From: an uncultured bacterium
Lineage (GTDB): Bacteria; Bacillota_I; Bacilli_A; RFN20; CAG-826
Direction of reading: 5' to 3'
Length of the DNA stretch: 10,090 bases
Assembly: GCA_949290725.1 (NCBI GenBank)
Contig: CASEST010000001.1
Span: 1-10,090, forward strand
The translations under genes were made by a program, and so were the position numbers. The notes under the pieces are model-generated. The model did no database searches and was not told where the DNA came from. It saw only the letters and a program-made list of their open reading frames with translations. How positions within the stretch are numbered: the first letter of the stretch is position 1; every line of letters begins with the position of its first letter. Shown here piece after piece: positions 1-6,337 of the stretch.

Positions 1-183
1 AAATCTTTGGGGAACGAATTTATTAAACCTTCTGAGATTGATATTAGAGAAATGACAAGTAGAAAATATGATTCTAATGATATAAAACTACTCGATTTAA
101 ATGAAAAATCTAGTAACTTAACTTTTAATGTTGGAAATGTAATGGAAGATTTCGATAGAGATTTATTTTACGAACAAAATTGA
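1..183 (+). CDS. C-terminal part of an unidentified upstream gene (5' end outside window)
   Basis: Frame 1 is open from the first base to a TGA at 181-183, giving 60 residues that begin KSLGNEFIKPSEID and end DRDLFYEQN. The stretch is hydrophilic, rich in Asp, Asn, Glu and Lys, with no membrane segment, cysteine pair or motif I recognise. Codon use matches the downstream genes, so it is probably genuine coding sequence. The start lies outside the window. The frame stops abruptly, and a protein-like stretch follows at once in another frame (180-290), so this may not be the natural C-terminus. It runs in the same direction as the TIR genes, with about 190 bases between its stop and the TIR protein 1 start. 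Function unknown. Confidence 0.55.
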   Translation, partial: KSLGNEFIKPSEIDIREMTSRKYDSNDIKLLDLNEKSSNLTFNVGNVMEDFDRDLFYEQN

Positions 184-290
184 AAACTATATTGAAATCT
201 ATTTATGATGAAAAATACTTTTTAAATTTTTATTACGAAGATTACTTTAAAGATTTTGATATGGAAGAAATTATAAGATTAATTAAATAA
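180..290 (+). pseudogene. Out-of-frame continuation of the upstream gene (apparent frameshift) or tiny overlapping ORF
   Basis: After the frame-1 TGA at 181-183, frame 3 stays open from a TAG at 156-158 to a TAA at 288-290. From 183 it reads KTILKSIYDEKYFLNFYY and ends EEIIRLIK. It is rich in acidic, basic and aromatic residues, like the genes around it. Joining it to the upstream frame needs a change of one base near the A-run at 176-186. The alternatives are a separate 36-codon gene from the TTG at 180, which has no convincing Shine-Dalgarno, or a programmed frameshift. Reading TGA as Trp does not rescue frame 1, which meets another TGA and then a TAA within 15 codons. A frameshift mutation or an assembly indel is the simplest reading. 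Confidence 0.4.
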
Positions 291-303
291 TAATTTTTCA
301 GTT

Positions 304-337
304 ATTTATGTAAATAATTTAGTATTTAAAATATAAT
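304..337 (+). promoter_or_regulatory. Candidate promoter of TIR protein 1
   Basis: A perfect TATAAT stands at 332-337 and an overlapping TAAAAT at 327-332, 34 to 39 bases before the ATG. The -35 side is poor: TTTATG at 305-310 is 16 bases before TAAAAT, and TGTAAA at 309-314 is 17 bases before TATAAT. The 13 bases TATTTAAAATATA here also occur in the promoter region of TIR protein 2. AT-rich sequence produces such boxes easily. Confidence 0.35.
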
Positions 338-370
338 TTTGATGGTGTCTTTAATGAGGAAATAAAAGAA

Positions 371-2563
371 ATGGCAGTTTTTAAATGTAAAATGTGTGGT
401 GCTGATCTTGAAATAAAAGAAGGTCAAGATATAGTAACTTGTGAATATTGTGGTTCAACCCAGTCGTTACCAAAGGTAGATAATGAAAGAAAACTCAACT
501 TATATAATCGAGCAAATTCTTTAAGAATAAGAAATGATTTTGATAAAGCTTTATTTGCATATCAATCAATTATTGCTGAATTTGATAATGAAAGTGAAGC
601 TTATTGGGGTGCGGTATTAGCAAAATATGGAATTGAATATGTTGATGATCCATTAACTGGCGATAAAGTTCCTACTTGTCACCGTACTCTTTTTGAATCT
701 ATTTTAAATGATTATGATTATTTAAAAGCAATTGAATATGCTTCAGAAAATATTAAAAAAATGTATCAACAAGAAGCCGTTGAAATTGATAAAATTCAAA
801 AACGAATTATTGCGGCTTCTCAAAAAGAAGAAAAATACGATGTTTTTATTTCATATAAAGAAAGTGATTCAAATAATGAAAGAACTAAAGACAGTGTTTT
901 TGGTGAAGATATTTATGATTTATTAACAGAAAAAGGATATCGTGTTTTCTTTTCAAAAATAACTTTAGAAAATAAGTTAGGTTATGAATACGAGCCAATA
1001 ATTTTTAATGCTTTAAGAACTGCAAAAGTAATGGTAGTTATTGGTTCAAAAGAGGAATATTTTAATGCTCCATGGGTTAAAAATGAATGGAGTAGATATT
1101 TAAATTTCATGAAAGAAGATCAAAATAAATTTTTAATTCCATGCTTTTTTGAAATGAATGCTTATGATATGCCTCAAGAATTTTTATCTTTCCAATCTCA
1201 AGATTTATCAAAAATTGGTGCTATTCAAGATCTTGTTAGAGGAATAGAAAAATTAATTGATAAAAATAACGAAAATAATGTTCTTCCACAAACAAATTTA
1301 ATTAATTTATCTAGTTTATTTAGATTAATTGAAGACTCTTTAAGTAGAAGAAATTTTGAAAAAGCATCGTGGATTTTAGATGAAGCTTTAGCAATTGATG
1401 AAACTAATCCTCAAAATTATATTTATCGATTATTAATTAATCATTCTTCTACATCTTTAGATGAATTAGAAAATAAAAACATTAATTTAAGTAATGATGA
1501 AGATTTAAAAAACGCGATTTATTATAGTAAAGAACCATTAAAACAAGAATTAGAAGAATTTTTAAACCGTAATAAAAATAAATTTAATGTTCTTAAAAAT
1601 AAAGAAATAACAATTAATAACAAAGATTCTATAAAAAAAGATATTCCTTCTAATACAAATGATATTCATATATCACTTTCTAATGTAGATTTAATTAATG
1701 AAAATGCTATAAAAAGTAATATCGAAGAAAATGATTTTTTATTTTTAAAAGAAATAAATAATGATAAAGATAAACTAAATTATTTTTATAAAGCTTTAGA
1801 ACTTTATAAAAATAAAGATTATATAAGAGCTAGACAAATATTTTCTTCTTTAAAAGATTATAAAACCTCAAAAGAGTTTTATGATGAATGCACTAAAAAT
1901 ATCAACGAATCTATTTATAATCGTGCTATTACATTTTTAAGTAATGGTTATATTGAAATGGCTCATAATATTTTAAGAATTATTGAGGGATATAAAGATT
2001 CAAAAGAATTATTATTAATAAATGATTTAAATAATGAAACAGGAAAATATTATAAAGCTTTAAGTTTATATAAAGATAAAAAATATAAAGAAGCTAAAGA
2101 AATATTTTTAGAAATAAAAGAATATAAAGATTCTTCTATATATTTAGAAAATATCGATTCTTTAATTTATGATAAAGCTTATAATTTAGCGCTTAACTAT
2201 ATAAACGAAAAAGAATATTTCAAAGCTAAAAATATTCTTGAAGAAATAAAAGAATATAAAGATTCTTCATCTCTTTTAAAAAATATTGATGAAGAAAAGT
2301 TATACGATGAAGCATATAAAAAAATTGAAAATTTTAAAAAGAATGGCGTAACAAAAGCTTATGAAGAAGCTATCGAAATATATAAATATTTAAAAAAATA
2401 CAAAGAATCCGCTACCTATTATTTAATTAAATATAACTATAAGTTTTATAATAGAACATTAAAGAAAATAGAGTTTAGAAAAAATAGAACTTTCATTATT
2501 GTAATCTCTATTATCCTTTTTGTTTTAATTTTAGCTTTCGTTATTTTATTTTTCACTCGCTAA
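371..2563 (+). CDS. TIR protein 1: zinc ribbon, TIR, YKDS helical repeats, C-terminal membrane anchor
   Basis: The protein has 730 residues. A zinc ribbon uses Cys6, Cys9, Cys24 and Cys27. A helical TPR-like stretch follows (about 40-150), including the block YGIEYVDDP...PTCHRT (86-106). The TIR domain (about 155-290) opens with YDVFISYKESD; its FFSKITLE loop, the LGYEYEP segment and WVKNEW (235-240) are typical. By position relative to the following helix, Glu208 is the likely NADase glutamate, with Glu206 the alternative. A second helical module (315-385) is shared with its paralogs. A polar Asn/Lys linker (about 400-465) leads to five helical repeats ending in YKDS-like motifs at 497, 541, 585, 629 and 677. 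The final helix (707-728) is purely hydrophobic, follows RKNR and leaves only Thr-Arg after it, so a tail anchor with the TIR in the cytoplasm is inferred. GAGGA at 356-360 is a possible ribosome site 10 bases from the ATG. The start matches those of both paralogs. TIR proteins may cleave NAD+ or act as adaptors; activity here is unproven. Confidence 0.93.
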   Translation: MAVFKCKMCGADLEIKEGQDIVTCEYCGSTQSLPKVDNERKLNLYNRANSLRIRNDFDKALFAYQSIIAEFDNESEAYWGAVLAKYGIEYVDDPLTGDKVPTCHRTLFESILNDYDYLKAIEYASENIKKMYQQEAVEIDKIQKRIIAASQKEEKYDVFISYKESDSNNERTKDSVFGEDIYDLLTEKGYRVFFSKITLENKLGYEYEPIIFNALRTAKVMVVIGSKEEYFNAPWVKNEWSRYLNFMKEDQNKFLIPCFFEMNAYDMPQEFLSFQSQDLSKIGAIQDLVRGIEKLIDKNNENNVLPQTNLINLSSLFRLIEDSLSRRNFEKASWILDEALAIDETNPQNYIYRLLINHSSTSLDELENKNINLSNDEDLKNAIYYSKEPLKQELEEFLNRNKNKFNVLKNKEITINNKDSIKKDIPSNTNDIHISLSNVDLINENAIKSNIEENDFLFLKEINNDKDKLNYFYKALELYKNKDYIRARQIFSSLKDYKTSKEFYDECTKNINESIYNRAITFLSNGYIEMAHNILRIIEGYKDSKELLLINDLNNETGKYYKALSLYKDKKYKEAKEIFLEIKEYKDSSIYLENIDSLIYDKAYNLALNYINEKEYFKAKNILEEIKEYKDSSSLLKNIDEEKLYDEAYKKIENFKKNGVTKAYEEAIEIYKYLKKYKESATYYLIKYNYKFYNRTLKKIEFRKNRTFIIVISIILFVLILAFVILFFTR
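1770..2416 (+). repeat. Tandem 44-residue (132-base) YKDS repeats within TIR protein 1
   Basis: Five copies of a two-helix, TPR-like unit end in YKTS, YKDS, YKDS, YKDS and YKES at residues 497, 541, 585, 629 and 677. Spacing is 44, 44, 44 and 48 residues. The pattern within a unit is roughly Y-KAL-LY-NKDY-EAK-IF--IKEYKDS. Two neighbouring units share an identical 26-base stretch at 2111-2136 and 2243-2268, exactly 132 bases apart, which indicates recent duplication. Such arrays normally act as protein-binding solenoids; the partner here is unknown. Confidence 0.8.
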
Positions 2564-2663
2564 TAATTAATTTCTACTATTTAAAACTTATTCAACTAAA
2601 CTTTGATTTTTAATATATTTTGTTGAAAAACCCGATTATCTTTTCATTTATATTTTTATAAGT

Positions 2664-2692
2664 TTTACAATAAATTATTGGATATTTAAAAT
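2664..2692 (+). promoter_or_regulatory. Candidate promoter of TIR protein 2
   Basis: TTTACA at 2664-2669 (5 of 6 to TTGACA) and TAAAAT at 2687-2692 (5 of 6 to TATAAT) are separated by an ideal 17 bases. Transcription would start near 2699, about 43 bases before the ATG. The -10 box and predicted start lie inside a perfect 26-base palindrome (2681-2706), which suggests control at this point. A dedicated promoter fits the 178-base gap from the preceding gene. Confidence 0.55.
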
Positions 2693-2706
2693 ATATTTTA
2701 AATATC
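2681..2706. promoter_or_regulatory. Perfect 26-base palindrome overlapping the -10 region of TIR protein 2 (operator candidate)
   Basis: The half-site GATATTTAAAATA (2681-2693) is followed directly by its exact reverse complement (2694-2706), with no spacer and no mismatch. It covers the predicted -10 box and start site, the usual place for a repressor operator. All but the outermost pair are A-T pairs, so as RNA it would be a weak hairpin. Five T's follow (2707-2711), so a weak terminator for the preceding gene is the alternative. No regulator gene is visible nearby. Confidence 0.5.
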
Positions 2707-2741
2707 TTTTTAAATTGCAAAGTTGATGGGCAAATAAGTTA

Positions 2742-5700
2742 ATGGCGGTTTTTAAATGTAAAATGTGTGGAGCTGACCTTCAAGTTAAAGATGGTCAAAC
2801 TATTGCAACTTGTGAATATTGTGGTTCTACTCAAACAATACCTAATAGTAACGATGAAAGAAAAGTCGCTTTATATAATCGTGCTAACTCTTTAAGATTA
2901 GCAAGTGAATTTGATAAAGCTCTTTTTGCCTACCAAGCAATTGTTAATGAATTTAAAGAAGAAAGTGAAGCACATTGGGGTGTTTGTTTATGTCGATATG
3001 GCATTGAATATGTTGATGATCCAAGAACTGGAGATAAAATACCTACTTGTCATCGTACTCTTTTTGAATCTATTTTAAATGATGAAGATTATTTAGAAGC
3101 CATCAAATATTCTGATGAAGTAACTAAAGAATTATATACAAATGAAGCAAAACAAATTGATAAAATTCAAAAGAGAATTATTTCAATTTCACAAACAAAA
3201 GAAGCTTATGATGTTTTTATTTCTTATAAAGAAAGTGATGAAAATAATAACCGTACAAAAGATTCAACAATTGCAGAAGAAATTTATGAAAAATTAACTC
3301 AAAAAGGCTATAAAGTATTTTATTCTAGAATCTCTTTAGAGAAAAAACTTGGCTATGAATATGAACCAATTATTTTTAATGCTTTAAGAACAGCAAAAGT
3401 AATGATTGTTGTTGGTTCTAAAATAGAATATTTTAATGCTCCATGGGTAAAAAATGAATGGGCTAGATTTTTATCTTTTATGGGAAAAGATAAAGAAAAA
3501 TATCTTGTACCATGTTTTATTGATATGAATGCTTATGATATGCCTGAAGAATTTTTGGTATTTCAATCTCAGGACATGTCTAAAATTGGTGCCGTTCAAG
3601 ATTTAGTTCGTGGTGTTATTAAACTTGTCGGAAAAAAAGAAGTAGTTCAAGTTCCAACAAATGCTATTGTCCCTAATTTTGATATTTATTATAAAAGAAT
3701 TGAAGCAGCATTAAAAAAGAATGCTTTTGATCGTGCAGATTGGATTTGCGATGAAGTTTTTGCTATTGATGTAAATAACGCAAAAGCTTATTTTTATCGT
3801 TTTTTAATTCAAAATAAAGTTAAAAATATCGATGAAATATATGCTAAAAAAGTCGATCTTTCTAATGACGAGAATTTTAAAAACGCTTTAGAAAATGCTA
3901 GTGGAGCTTTTAAAGAAGAGTTAGAAAAAATTAAATATAATTTAGAAAATGTTGCTGCTAGAAAAAAATATGATCAAGCAATGGTTTATATTAGAACTAA
4001 ATTTTATGATTCCGCTATTGAAACTTTAGCATCAATTGAAGATTATGCTGATTCAAAAGAACAAATTAAAAAGGTAAAAGATCTTATAAATCAAGATATT
4101 TATGAAGGTGCTTTAAATCTTTTAGCTAGCAATGAATTTGAAACTGCAAAAGAACAATTTAATAAAATTATTGATTATAAAGATGCAAAAGATAAAGTTA
4201 AAGAATGTGAAGATAAATTAATAGAAAATGAATATCAAGAAGCTATTAATAATTTCAATAATGGTAATTTTGAAGTTGCAAAAGAAATTTTTACAAAACA
4301 TAAAGATTATAAAGATAGTCAAAATTATCTAGATAATTTTGACAATGAAATGAAATATCAAGATATAAAAAAGGATATTTTATCAGCAGTAAAAGCACAA
4401 AATCTTAATCTTTTTAATACTAAAATTAATGCATTAAAAGAATTAAATTATAAGTGTTCTGATGAAGAACTTAATGAATTTAAAGGTCAATATTATAAAG
4501 AAGAAAAGAGAATAAAAAGATTAAAAAGACACAAAATAAAAGTTGCTTCAATTTGGGCTTCAATTGTTTCTCTTGTTATTGCAACATGTTTATTTTCTAT
4601 CTTTTATATTTATCCAAAAACTCAATTTGATAAAGCAAATAATTTAATGGCCGAAGGTAATTTTGCTGAGGCTGAAAATATTTATGAAGGTTTAAATGGT
4701 TGGGATGATTCAGAAACTAAACTCGCAATTATCGATGAATATAAAAAAATGAGTTTAGGAAATGAAACTGGAACTAATTTTGTTGATAATTTTTTAGCAA
4801 TCGAAGATTTAGGAGCTGATGTCTATATTGAGTATCGATTACCTTACGAGGGTGGTGATTATTCTTTCTATTCTGACTCTTTCGAAAGTAGTTACGATGG
4901 ATATTCTTATTTACCTGAATATACAAATCCAGGATATTACATTTTATTTTTTAAATTAAGTAGTGCTAATTTAGTATCGGTAGATGGACAACTTGAATTT
5001 AACTGTGTAATGACTGGTTATACTGGAATGTATACTTATACAGCAACCATTTATTATGAAGGAAGAGAAAATTTAAATGCTTATGACGTTATAAATTTCA
5101 ATGTTCAAACTGATCAAGTTTATTATGAATACGATCAATCATATAAAGAAGGATATTATTTATATGGTTGGGAAGATGATTATGGAAATATCTCGACTTA
5201 TATAAGTATAGATTATGGAACAGTTGGTAATCGTAATTTTTATGCTGTTTATAAACCAATTGAGTATTCGATTTCTTATTATCTTGATGGAGGAAGTTTA
5301 CCTTCATCTGCTTGGACAACTTATACAATTGAAGATACTTATGTTTTACCTACTCCAACAAAAACTGGTTATACATTTAGAGGATGGTATATTGATGATG
5401 ACACTACTCAAAAGATATCTGTTCTTGATCATATGATGGGAGATTTAAGACTTTATGCAAGATATGATAAAAAATCATATTCGATAGTCTTTAATCCAAA
5501 TGGAGGTTATTTTGATAGAACTAGAAATTATGTTGAGGTTACTTATCATTATAATGATTATCAATATGGCTCAATAACTAGGACATTATACGATGGAAAT
5601 GCATATCCTGATGCAGTCTATAATTCAGATAATATATTCTATGGATGGTATTTAGATAGTTCATATAGAGAAAAGTTTAATTTTACTGATCCAGTAAATG

Positions 5701-6248
5701 ATGATTTTGATTTATATTTAAAATCAGAACCAATAGATGCAGGAAAATATAAACTTGATACAGAATCTATTTATATAACAAATACTGATTTTAGTAGAAC
5801 CTTTACAGCGACAAATGATGTTGATAATGGAACTATTAATTTATCCTACGTATCTCCTTCTCTATCAAGCTTCGAATTTAGTGTTTATAATGAAACACAA
5901 AACTATTCTTGCAGAGTCTCTAATAATGTAGCTTATATAGATGCTAATGCTGGTGATGATATTAAAGTTGAAGTTACTTATACCGGAGATCCTAATGATT
6001 CTCGCTATTTCTATGTAAATTTTGATATTGATTATAAAACAAGCCTTTCAAATAATCAGGTAAAAGTTATTGGGTCTACTTCTTATAAATATGAGTCAGT
6101 TACTTATCAAGAAAGAATTCAACTTCCTAATTGCAATAAAGATGGTTATCGCTTTGTTGGTTGGAGATTTAATGGAACCACCTATACAGGTTCTTATATG
6201 TATTGGGATTTTGACTATGGTGGTACATTAACTGCGGTATTCGAGTAA
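2742..6248 (+). CDS. TIR protein 2: zinc ribbon, TIR, helical repeats, one membrane span, extracellular InlB B-type repeats
   Basis: The protein has 1168 residues. Residues 1-290 align without gaps to TIR protein 1: zinc ribbon Cys6/9/24/27, YGIEYVDDP...PTCHRT (86-106), and a TIR domain starting at YDVFISYKESD (156) with Glu208 and WVKNEW conserved. A shared helical module (315-385) precedes repeats ending YADS (435), YKDA (479) and YKDS (523), again 44 residues apart. A very basic stretch (589-600, KRIKRLKRHKIK) precedes one hydrophobic span (601-624). By the positive-inside rule the TIR half is cytoplasmic and residues 625-1168 are outside, with the span acting as an internal signal-anchor. 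The outer part has one more helical repeat (625-665), a Tyr-rich beta region (680-775) and Listeria-Bacteroides/InlB B-type repeats with GYTFRGWYI (877-883), FYGWYLD (966-972) and GYRFVGW (1135-1141); a weaker GYYLYGW is at 804-810. No LPXTG sorting signal is seen. No good Shine-Dalgarno precedes the ATG; only GATGGG at 2725-2730 is near. The architecture resembles a Toll-like receptor with reversed polarity; ligand and activity are unknown. Confidence 0.93.
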   Translation: MAVFKCKMCGADLQVKDGQTIATCEYCGSTQTIPNSNDERKVALYNRANSLRLASEFDKALFAYQAIVNEFKEESEAHWGVCLCRYGIEYVDDPRTGDKIPTCHRTLFESILNDEDYLEAIKYSDEVTKELYTNEAKQIDKIQKRIISISQTKEAYDVFISYKESDENNNRTKDSTIAEEIYEKLTQKGYKVFYSRISLEKKLGYEYEPIIFNALRTAKVMIVVGSKIEYFNAPWVKNEWARFLSFMGKDKEKYLVPCFIDMNAYDMPEEFLVFQSQDMSKIGAVQDLVRGVIKLVGKKEVVQVPTNAIVPNFDIYYKRIEAALKKNAFDRADWICDEVFAIDVNNAKAYFYRFLIQNKVKNIDEIYAKKVDLSNDENFKNALENASGAFKEELEKIKYNLENVAARKKYDQAMVYIRTKFYDSAIETLASIEDYADSKEQIKKVKDLINQDIYEGALNLLASNEFETAKEQFNKIIDYKDAKDKVKECEDKLIENEYQEAINNFNNGNFEVAKEIFTKHKDYKDSQNYLDNFDNEMKYQDIKKDILSAVKAQNLNLFNTKINALKELNYKCSDEELNEFKGQYYKEEKRIKRLKRHKIKVASIWASIVSLVIATCLFSIFYIYPKTQFDKANNLMAEGNFAEAENIYEGLNGWDDSETKLAIIDEYKKMSLGNETGTNFVDNFLAIEDLGADVYIEYRLPYEGGDYSFYSDSFESSYDGYSYLPEYTNPGYYILFFKLSSANLVSVDGQLEFNCVMTGYTGMYTYTATIYYEGRENLNAYDVINFNVQTDQVYYEYDQSYKEGYYLYGWEDDYGNISTYISIDYGTVGNRNFYAVYKPIEYSISYYLDGGSLPSSAWTTYTIEDTYVLPTPTKTGYTFRGWYIDDDTTQKISVLDHMMGDLRLYARYDKKSYSIVFNPNGGYFDRTRNYVEVTYHYNDYQYGSITRTLYDGNAYPDAVYNSDNIFYGWYLDSSYREKFNFTDPVNDDFDLYLKSEPIDAGKYKLDTESIYITNTDFSRTFTATNDVDNGTINLSYVSPSLSSFEFSVYNETQNYSCRVSNNVAYIDANAGDDIKVEVTYTGDPNDSRYFYVNFDIDYKTSLSNNQVKVIGSTSYKYESVTYQERIQLPNCNKDGYRFVGWRFNGTTYTGSYMYWDFDYGGTLTAVFE
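5259..5726 (+). other. InlB B-type / Listeria-Bacteroides repeat region in the ectodomain of TIR protein 2
   Basis: Residues 840-995 hold two consecutive units. Each opens with a strand ending in Gly-Gly (SYYLDGG at 845-851, FNPNGG at 917-922) and has the hallmark aromatic-Gly-Trp strand in its middle (FRGWYI, FYGWYLD) before closing on LYARY or LYLKS. A degenerate unit precedes them (about 783-838), and a C-terminal one (about 1106-1168) ends TLTAVFE at the stop codon. These small beta-grasp units are known from bacterial surface adhesins and internalins, where they act in binding or as stalks. They support an extracellular location for this half of the protein. Confidence 0.8.
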
Positions 6249-6322
6249 AAAATTCTATCAAAAGTGAATGAAATTACTATTTTATTTAGTAAATAAATAA
6301 TTAAAAAAATTATAAAATATAT

Positions 6323-6330
6323 AAAGGAGA
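6323..6330 (+). promoter_or_regulatory. Strong Shine-Dalgarno of the SPFH gene
   Basis: AAAGGAGA is the best ribosome-binding match in the window, with AGGAG ending 8 bases before the ATG at 6338. It fixes the start and suggests that the SPFH protein is translated more efficiently than the TIR proteins, whose sites are weaker or absent. No convincing promoter is seen in the 89-base gap upstream (a TATAAA at 6311-6316 lies too close to the start), so read-through from TIR protein 2 is possible. Confidence 0.75.
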
Positions 6331-6337
6331 GAAAATT

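Noticed and set aside
181..228. TGA read as tryptophan (Mycoplasma-type code) extending frame 1
   Set aside because: Frame 1 would meet a second TGA and then a TAA within 15 codons, while frame 3 reads better. All tryptophans in the intact genes are TGG.
732..926. Open frame of 64 codons within TIR protein 1, other plus frame
   Set aside because: It overlaps the conserved segment leading into the TIR domain, and its Lys/Leu-rich translation is typical of an out-of-frame reading.
2591..2627. TTCAAC...GTTGAA inverted repeat after TIR protein 1 as a terminator
   Set aside because: The stem is only six pairs around a 25-base loop, and no T-run follows on the plus strand (AAAAACCC instead).
5098..5328. 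Minus-strand open frame of 76 codons inside TIR protein 2
   Set aside because: It lies fully within the InlB-type ectodomain coding region, has an unlikely composition (His, Asn and Tyr-rich) and no ribosome site. It is a shadow of AT-rich coding sequence.
5215..5436. Open frame of 73 codons within TIR protein 2, other plus frame
   Set aside because: It is hydrophobic only because GAT/TAT/TTA-rich coding sequence is read out of frame. It has no start signal and sits inside well-supported B-repeat coding sequence.
6274..6292. TTACTA...TAGTAA stem-loop after TIR protein 2 as a terminator
   Set aside because: The stem is six pairs, nearly all A-T, with no T-run after it. Such stems are expected by chance at this base composition.
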